From assembly GCA_013816685.1 (NCBI GenBank), contig JACDDX010000009.1, positions 1 to 14,865 of the forward strand: a stretch of DNA of 14,865 nucleotides, read 5' to 3'. Within the stretch, counting starts at the first letter, position 1. Every line of letters begins with the position of its first letter. Under the pieces are notes generated by a model that saw only the letters and a list, made by a program, of their open reading frames with translations, was not told where the DNA came from and ran no database searches. The DNA comes from Gemmatimonadales bacterium. Its GTDB lineage: Bacteria; Gemmatimonadota; Gemmatimonadetes; Gemmatimonadales; GWC2-71-9. Position numbers and translations under genes: made by a program. Of this stretch, positions 1 to 5,064 are shown piece by piece.

Positions 1-2
1 TC

Positions 3-1013
3 CTCGCCGCCCGGTTCGGCCAGTTCAGCCACCTCTGGATCGACATGGCCCAGCGAATCGGCCTCACGGTTGACGTGCTGGAGACCGAGTGGGGCGAAGG
101 CGCGCCGGTCGAGCGGTACCACGAGAGGCTGGCCGCCGACAAGAACCACGAGATCAAGGCCGTCCTGTTCACCCACAACGAGACCGCGACCGGCGTCACC
201 AGCGACGTTGCCGGCATGCGCAAGGCGCTCGACGACGCCAGGCATCCCGCGCTCTTCATGGTGGACGGCGTGAGCTCGATCGGCAGCCTCGATTTCCGGA
301 TGGACGACTGGGGCGTGGACCTCGCCGTCACCGGCTCCCAGAAGGGTCTCATGCTCCCCGCCGGTCTCGGCATCGTCGGAGTCAGTCAGAAGGCGGCGGC
401 CTGCTATGACAAGGCAAAGCTGCCGCGGGTGTTCTTCGATTTCGGCGACATGAAGAAGGCGAACGCGACCGGCTACTTCCCCTACACGCCGTCGCTGCCG
501 CTGCTCTACGGCCTCCGCGAGTCCATGGCGATGCTGTTCGAGGAAGGACTCGAGAATGTCTTCGCGCGCCATCACCGGCTCGCCGAAGGCACTCGGGCCG
601 CGATTAAGGCGTGGGGGCTCCAGCTCTGCGCCAAGGAGCCCCGCTGGTACTCCGACACCGTCAGCGCCATCATGGTACCGGCCGGCACCAATGCCGCCGA
701 GATCATCGACATCGCCTACCGGCGCTACGACCTGGCGCTGGGCGCCGGGCTGGCGCGGATGGCGGGCCGCCTCTTCCGGATCGGTCACCTGGGCGACCTC
801 AACGAGCTGATGCTGCTGGGCGCGATCTCGGGCGCCGAGATGGCGATGCGCGACGTCGGCATGCAGATCACGCCCGGGAGCGGGGGCGGTGCGGCGGAGG
901 AATACTGGCGCTCGACGGCCAAGCCGCTGGAGAAGCGCGAGCTGCCACCCCGCGCGCCTGAGCCGCAGGCCGCTCAGCCGCGGGACAAGGAAATGGCCGG
1001 CGCCGCCCGATGA
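3..1013 (+). CDS. sgaA: Serine-glyoxylate aminotransferase, 5'-truncated by window edge
   Basis: A PLP-dependent class V aminotransferase that moves the amino group of serine to glyoxylate, giving hydroxypyruvate and glycine; this closes the serine cycle. The reading frame is open from base 3 with no start in view, so the true start lies upstream; 336 residues are visible against roughly 400 for the family, so about the first 60-80 are missing. Family signatures seen are HNETATGV (substrate/PLP region, about 171-200), VDGVSSIGS with the PLP-contacting Asp (about 262-290) and TGSQKG, whose Lys codon at 342-344 is the expected Schiff-base lysine. The C-terminus carries a Pro/Ala/charged tail of about 25 residues (about 937-1010) that looks disordered. 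The stop overlaps the mcl start by ATGA. A related alanine- or purine-catabolic class V transaminase is possible, but the motifs and the malyl-CoA genes next door favour SgaA. Confidence 0.9.
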   Translation, partial: LAARFGQFSHLWIDMAQRIGLTVDVLETEWGEGAPVERYHERLAADKNHEIKAVLFTHNETATGVTSDVAGMRKALDDARHPALFMVDGVSSIGSLDFRMDDWGVDLAVTGSQKGLMLPAGLGIVGVSQKAAACYDKAKLPRVFFDFGDMKKANATGYFPYTPSLPLLYGLRESMAMLFEEGLENVFARHHRLAEGTRAAIKAWGLQLCAKEPRWYSDTVSAIMVPAGTNAAEIIDIAYRRYDLALGAGLARMAGRLFRIGHLGDLNELMLLGAISGAEMAMRDVGMQITPGSGGGAAEEYWRSTAKPLEKRELPPRAPEPQAAQPRDKEMAGAAR

Positions 1014-1948
1014 GTCACACCCGCCACGAGCCGGCACGCGCCCGGCTCCAGCGGAGCGAGCTGGCAGTTCCGGGGTCCAACCCCGCGATGTTCGCCAAGG
1101 CGCTCGAGAGCGAAGCCGACGTCGTCTTTCTCGACCTGGAAGACGCCGTCGCGCCGGGAGACAAGGAGCAGGCCCGTCGCAACGTTATCCAGACGCTGCT
1201 GGAGCTGGACTGGCGCGGGCGCGGCAAGACGATCTGCGTTCGTCTCAACGGCATCGACACCCACTATTTCTATCGCGACGTGGTGGATGTGATCGAGCAG
1301 GCCGGGCACCGGTTGGATACCGTCCTCATTCCCAAGGTCGGCGTGCCGGCCGATGTCTACCTCACCGACGCGCTGCTCACCCAGATCGAGATTGCGAAGG
1401 GCATCCCGCACCGCATCGGCATCGACGTGCTGATCGAGACCGCGCTCGGCATGGCCAACGTCGAAGCCATCGCCCAGAGCTCGACCCGGCTCGAAGCGAT
1501 GCACTTCGGCGTCGCCGACTACGCCGCGAGCTGCCGTGCCCGCACCACGAACATCGGCGGCCTCAATCCCGATTACCCCGGCGACCAGTGGCACGCGGCG
1601 CTCTCGAGGATGATCGTCGCCTGCCGCGCCTACGGCCTCCGGGCCATCGACGGGCCGTTCGGCGATTTCAAGGATGCCGACGGGTTCCGGCTCGCGGCCC
1701 GCCGCGGCGCGGCGCTGGGCATCGAGGGCAAGTGGGCGATCCATCCCTCGCAGGTCGGCCTCGCCAACGAGGTCTTCACGCCGCCGCCCGCCGAAGTCGA
1801 GCGGGCCCGTCGGATCCTGACGGCGCTGGACGAGGCGGCGCGCGAAGGCCGCGGCGCGGCACAGCTGGACGGCAGGATGATCGACGCCGCCTCGGCCCGC
1901 ATGGCGCAGAACATCGTCGGAACGGCCGAAGCCATCTCCGCGAAGTAG
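1010..1948 (+). CDS. mcl: L-malyl-CoA lyase (CitE-like, serine cycle)
   Basis: Cleaves L-malyl-CoA to acetyl-CoA and glyoxylate; may also act on beta-methylmalyl-CoA. The 312-residue protein is a CitE-superfamily TIM barrel. Seen in order: RSELAVPGSNP (residues 15-25), FLDLEDAVAP (40-49), VRLNG with the CoA/substrate Arg78, LIPKVGVPADVY (106-117), LIETALGMANVEAI with probable Mg ligand Glu143, FGVADYAAS with probable Mg ligand Asp170, GKWAIHPSQ (240-248) and LDGRMID with Asp287, the likely acid/base residue contributed by a neighbouring subunit. These segments match, from memory, the Methylobacterium enzyme closely, but the loop after NIGG (about residues 183-196) is roughly ten residues shorter. 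The start overlaps the sgaA stop (ATGA), pointing to translational coupling. It sits directly upstream of the ligase that makes its substrate, which argues against citrate lyase beta subunit. Confidence 0.95.
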   Translation: MSHTRHEPARARLQRSELAVPGSNPAMFAKALESEADVVFLDLEDAVAPGDKEQARRNVIQTLLELDWRGRGKTICVRLNGIDTHYFYRDVVDVIEQAGHRLDTVLIPKVGVPADVYLTDALLTQIEIAKGIPHRIGIDVLIETALGMANVEAIAQSSTRLEAMHFGVADYAASCRARTTNIGGLNPDYPGDQWHAALSRMIVACRAYGLRAIDGPFGDFKDADGFRLAARRGAALGIEGKWAIHPSQVGLANEVFTPPPAEVERARRILTALDEAAREGRGAAQLDGRMIDAASARMAQNIVGTAEAISAK

Positions 1949-1961
1949 CGCGGGCACTTCC

Positions 1962-1967
1962 AGGGAG
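1962..1967 (+). promoter_or_regulatory. Ribosome binding site for mtkA
   Basis: AGGGAG lies 5 bases upstream of the GTG at 1973. It supports this GTG as the start, and the protein then begins MDIHEYQAKE, the expected N-terminus of this family. This is the only gene of the serine-cycle operon preceded by a short gap (24 bases) rather than an overlap or an immediate junction. Confidence 0.6.
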
Positions 1968-1972
1968 ATTCA

Positions 1973-3175
1973 GTGGACATTCACGAATATCAGGCCAAGG
2001 AACTGCTCGCCGGCTTCGGCGTCGCCATCCCCCGTGGCGGTGTCGCGTACAGTCCGGAACAGGCGGTCTACCGCGCGTCCGAGATCGGCGGCGCGCGCTG
2101 GGCGGTCAAGGCACAGATCCATTCGGGCGCCCGCGGCAAGGCGGGCGGCATCAAGCTCTGCAGCAACGAGGACGAGGTACGCACTGCCGCCAAGGCGCTG
2201 CTCGGCAAGAAGCTCGTCACCCACCAGACCGGGCCCGAAGGACGGGTGGTGCACCGGCTCTACGTCGAGCAGGCGGTGCCGATCGAGCGCGAGATCTACC
2301 TCGGACTGGTGCTCGACCGGAAGTACGAGCGCATCGCGGTCGTGGCATCGCCCGAGGGCGGCATGGAGATCGAAGAGATCGCCAAGGCGCGGCCCGAGTC
2401 GCTGCTGCGCGAAGTGATCGAGCCGGCGGTCGGGATGACCGCCTTCCAGGCTAGGGAGATCGCGTTCGGCCTCAAGCTCACGCCGACGCAGGTGAGCCGC
2501 GCGGTGACGACGCTTATGGGCGCCTATCGGGCCTTCCGGGACCTCGACGCCACGATGGTGGAAATCAATCCGCTGGTGGTCACCGCCGACGGGCAGGTGC
2601 TGGCGCTCGACTGCAAGATGACCTTCGACGACAACGCGCTCTTCCGCCGGCCAACCGTCAGCGAGCTACGCGACTACGCCGAGGAGGATCCGCGCGAGGC
2701 GCAGGCGGCGGAGTTCGGGCTCAACTACGTGGCGCTGGACGGCAACATCGGCTGCATCATCAACGGCGCCGGCCTCGCCATGGCGACGATGGACATGATC
2801 AAGCATGCAGGCGGGGAGCCGGCCAACTTTCTCGACGTCGGCGGCGGCGCTTCGCCCGAGCGGGTGGCGGCGGCCTTCAAGCTGGTGCTCTCCGATCCCA
2901 AGATCGAGGCGATGCTGGTGAACATCTTCGCCGGGATCAACCGCTGCGACTGGGTTGCGCAGGGTGTGGTGCAGGCGGCAAAGGAAACCGAGCTCAAGAT
3001 TCCGCTCGTGGTGCGCCTCGCCGGCACCAACGTGGAAGAAGGCCGCAAGATTCTCCAGGACAGCGGTGTCCCCCTCATCAGCGCCGACACGCTGGCCGAG
3101 GCGGCCGATCGCGTCGTCGCCGCGCTCAAGAGCTCACGAGTCAATCGAACCTCTGCCGGGAACGGTCAGGCATGA
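1973..3175 (+). CDS. mtkA: Malate-CoA ligase (malate thiokinase) beta subunit
   Basis: ATP-grasp subunit that, with MtkB, makes malyl-CoA from malate, CoA and ATP. The start is GTG, with AGGGAG 5 bases upstream. The 400-residue protein begins MDIHEYQAKELL and shows AVKAQIHSGARGKAGGIKL (nucleotide-binding ATP-grasp region, residues 44-62), TMVEINPLVV with metal ligands Glu197 and Asn199, LALDCKM with Asp213, NGAGLAMATMDMIKHAGG (264-281), the GGGAS loop (290-294) that positions the phosphate, and NIFAGINRCDWVAQGV (317-332). The family is homologous to succinyl-CoA synthetase SucC, and sequence motifs alone do not exclude succinate use. Assignment as MtkA rests on the overlap with mtkB, the adjacent malyl-CoA lyase and close recalled similarity to Methylobacterium MtkA. 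A tail of about 12 residues (SSRVNRTSAGNG) follows the usual C-terminus. Confidence 0.9.
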   Translation: MDIHEYQAKELLAGFGVAIPRGGVAYSPEQAVYRASEIGGARWAVKAQIHSGARGKAGGIKLCSNEDEVRTAAKALLGKKLVTHQTGPEGRVVHRLYVEQAVPIEREIYLGLVLDRKYERIAVVASPEGGMEIEEIAKARPESLLREVIEPAVGMTAFQAREIAFGLKLTPTQVSRAVTTLMGAYRAFRDLDATMVEINPLVVTADGQVLALDCKMTFDDNALFRRPTVSELRDYAEEDPREAQAAEFGLNYVALDGNIGCIINGAGLAMATMDMIKHAGGEPANFLDVGGGASPERVAAAFKLVLSDPKIEAMLVNIFAGINRCDWVAQGVVQAAKETELKIPLVVRLAGTNVEEGRKILQDSGVPLISADTLAEAADRVVAALKSSRVNRTSAGNGQA

Positions 3176-4086
3176 GCATCCTCATCGACGAGAAGACGCC
3201 GGTACTGGTTCAGGGCTTCACCGGCGACAAGGCGACCTTCCACGCCAAAGAGATGATCGCGTACGGGACGAATGTCGTCGGCGGCGTCACGCCGGGCAAA
3301 GGCGGGATCCGGCACCTCGATCGCCCGGTCTTCAACACCGTAAAGGAAGCGGTCCGCGAGACCGGCGCGACGGCGAGCATCATCTTCGTCCCCGCCGCTT
3401 TCTGTGCCGATTCGATCATGGAAGCGGCCGACGCGGGCGTCCGGCTGGTCTGCACGATCACCGACGGGATCCCGGCGCAGGACATGATGATGGTGAAGCG
3501 CTATCTCTATCGCTTCCCCAAGGAGCGCCGCACCACGATGATCGGGCCCAACTGCGCCGGACTCATCAGCGCCGGCCGCTCGATGCTCGGCATCATGCCC
3601 GGCAATATCTACATGCGCGGCAACGTCGGTCTGGTCACCCGATCGGGCACGCTGGGCTACGAGGCGGCCGCGCAGATGAAGGAGCTCGGCATCGGCATCA
3701 CCACCAGTGTCGGCATCGGCGGCGACCCGATCAACGGCAGCGCTTTCGTGGACATTCTCAAGCTCTTCGAGAACGATCCCGAGACTGAGGCGGTGATGAT
3801 GATCGGCGAGATCGGCGGTCCCCAGGAGGCCGAGGCGGCACAGTGGGCGCAGGAGTACATGACGAAGCCGGTGATCGGCTACGTCGCGGGACTCACCGCA
3901 CCCAAGGGCCGCCGGATGGGCCATGCCGGCGCCATCATCTCGGCCTTCGGCGACACGGCCGCGGAAAAAGCGGAGATCATGCGCTCGCTCGGGCTGACGG
4001 TGGCGCCCAGCCCGTCGGAGCTGGGCACCACCGTGCGCGACGCGCTGGCGACGAAGCGGCCGAAGCGGAAGGCGGTCGTGCAGTGA
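3172..4086 (+). CDS. mtkB: Malate-CoA ligase (malate thiokinase) alpha subunit
   Basis: CoA-binding and phosphohistidine-carrying subunit of malate-CoA ligase, partner of MtkA. The 304-residue protein opens MSILIDEKTPVLVQGFTG (CoA-binding Rossmann domain), followed by GGVTPGKGG (37-45), ITDGIPAQDMM (96-106), IGPNCAGLIS (124-133), TRSGTLGYEAA (156-166), GIGGDPINGS (181-190) and GRRMGHAGAIIS, in which His251 is the residue phosphorylated during the reaction. A basic tail, KRPKRKAVVQ, ends it. The start overlaps the mtkA stop by ATGA, as expected for two subunits made in equal amounts. SucD of the TCA cycle is the alternative; gene context favours malate. GGGAAC around 3158-3163 is a plausible ribosome binding site. 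Confidence 0.9.
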   Translation: MSILIDEKTPVLVQGFTGDKATFHAKEMIAYGTNVVGGVTPGKGGIRHLDRPVFNTVKEAVRETGATASIIFVPAAFCADSIMEAADAGVRLVCTITDGIPAQDMMMVKRYLYRFPKERRTTMIGPNCAGLISAGRSMLGIMPGNIYMRGNVGLVTRSGTLGYEAAAQMKELGIGITTSVGIGGDPINGSAFVDILKLFENDPETEAVMMIGEIGGPQEAEAAQWAQEYMTKPVIGYVAGLTAPKGRRMGHAGAIISAFGDTAAEKAEIMRSLGLTVAPSPSELGTTVRDALATKRPKRKAVVQ

Positions 4087-5057
4087 GTGCGAAGCCGACC
4101 GTGGTGGTCACGCGCCGGCTTCCCGACGCCGTCGAGAGCGAGCTCAGCCGCGACTTCGACGCGAAGCTCAACCGCGACGACACACCGCTGGGTGCCGAGG
4201 GGCTCAAGGATGCGCTGACGAACGCCGACGCCGTGCTCTGCACGGTGACCGACAAGCTCACGGCCGAGGTGCTCGACGCCGATCCGCTGCGCGCCAGGCT
4301 GCTGGCCAATTTCGGCGTCGGGTTCAATCACATCGATGTCGAGGCAGCGAAGCAGCGCGGGCTCGCCGTAAGCAATACGCCCGACGTGCTCACCGACGCC
4401 ACGGCCGACATCGCCATGACGCTGCTGCTCATGATCACTCGTCGGACCGGTGAGGGCGAGCGCCACCTCCGCGCCGGCCAGTGGACCGGCTGGCGGCCGA
4501 CGCACATGCTCGGCACCCAGGTCAGCGGCAAGACGCTCGGTCTCGTCGGCTTCGGCCGCATCGCGCGTGCGGTGGCGCAGCGGGCGCACGGCGGCTTCGG
4601 CATGAAGATTCTCTACCACGACCCGTTTCCGCCGCCGCCGGACGTGTCCAAGGCCCTGGGCGCCGAATCGCGCGACTCGCTCGAGGCCATGCTGGGCGAA
4701 TCGGACTTCGTCTCGCTGCACTGTCCCGCGACGACCGAGACCCGGCATCTGATGAACGCCGACCGGCTGGGGCAGATGCGACCCCATGCGTATCTGGTCA
4801 ACACGGCGCGCGGAGACGTGGTGGACGAGGCCGCACTGGTCGATGCGCTCAAGGCGAAGAAGATCGCCGGCGCCGGGCTGGACGTGTTCGAGAAGGAGCC
4901 GCAGGTGACCGAGGCCCTCAAGACCATGGAGCAGGTCGTGCTCCTGCCGCACCTCGGCAGCGCCACCACCGAGACGCGCGTGGCCATGGGCATGCGCGCA
5001 CTCGAGAATCTCCGTCTCTTCTTCGCCGGCAAACCGCTTCGCGACAAGGTTGCCTGA
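4083..5057 (+). CDS. Hydroxypyruvate/glyoxylate reductase (D-2-hydroxyacid dehydrogenase, GyaR-like)
   Basis: Predicted to reduce hydroxypyruvate to D-glycerate in the serine cycle, and perhaps glyoxylate to glycolate. The GTG start at 4083 overlaps the mtkB stop as GTGA, with GGAAGG at 4067-4072; the frame stays open further upstream, but those codons lie inside mtkB. The 324 residues show LLANFGVGFNHIDV (73-86), the dinucleotide loop GLVGFGRIA (153-161), Asp180 at the end of the second Rossmann strand, which favours NADH over NADPH, and the catalytic set Arg243 (NTARGD), Glu272 (EKEP) and His290 (PHLGSAT). The N-terminal half resembles GyaR-type reductases rather than the 314-residue HprA of Methylobacterium and Hyphomicrobium as I recall them, so I do not assign hprA. 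Other D-2-hydroxyacid substrates cannot be excluded, but position in the operon supports this role. Confidence 0.88.
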   Translation: MSAKPTVVVTRRLPDAVESELSRDFDAKLNRDDTPLGAEGLKDALTNADAVLCTVTDKLTAEVLDADPLRARLLANFGVGFNHIDVEAAKQRGLAVSNTPDVLTDATADIAMTLLLMITRRTGEGERHLRAGQWTGWRPTHMLGTQVSGKTLGLVGFGRIARAVAQRAHGGFGMKILYHDPFPPPPDVSKALGAESRDSLEAMLGESDFVSLHCPATTETRHLMNADRLGQMRPHAYLVNTARGDVVDEAALVDALKAKKIAGAGLDVFEKEPQVTEALKTMEQVVLLPHLGSATTETRVAMGMRALENLRLFFAGKPLRDKVA

Positions 5058-5064
5058 GCCGCTG

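Noticed and set aside
889..2454. 521-codon plus-strand frame spanning the end of sgaA, mcl and part of mtkA
   Set aside because: Arg/Gly/Ala-rich product typical of a shifted frame in GC-rich coding DNA; overlaps three well-supported genes.
3843..4082. Upstream extension of the reductase frame
   Set aside because: The extra 80 codons lie inside mtkB and encode an Arg/His/Gly-rich stretch with no homology; the GTG at 4083 with GGAAGG upstream gives the family's normal N-terminus.
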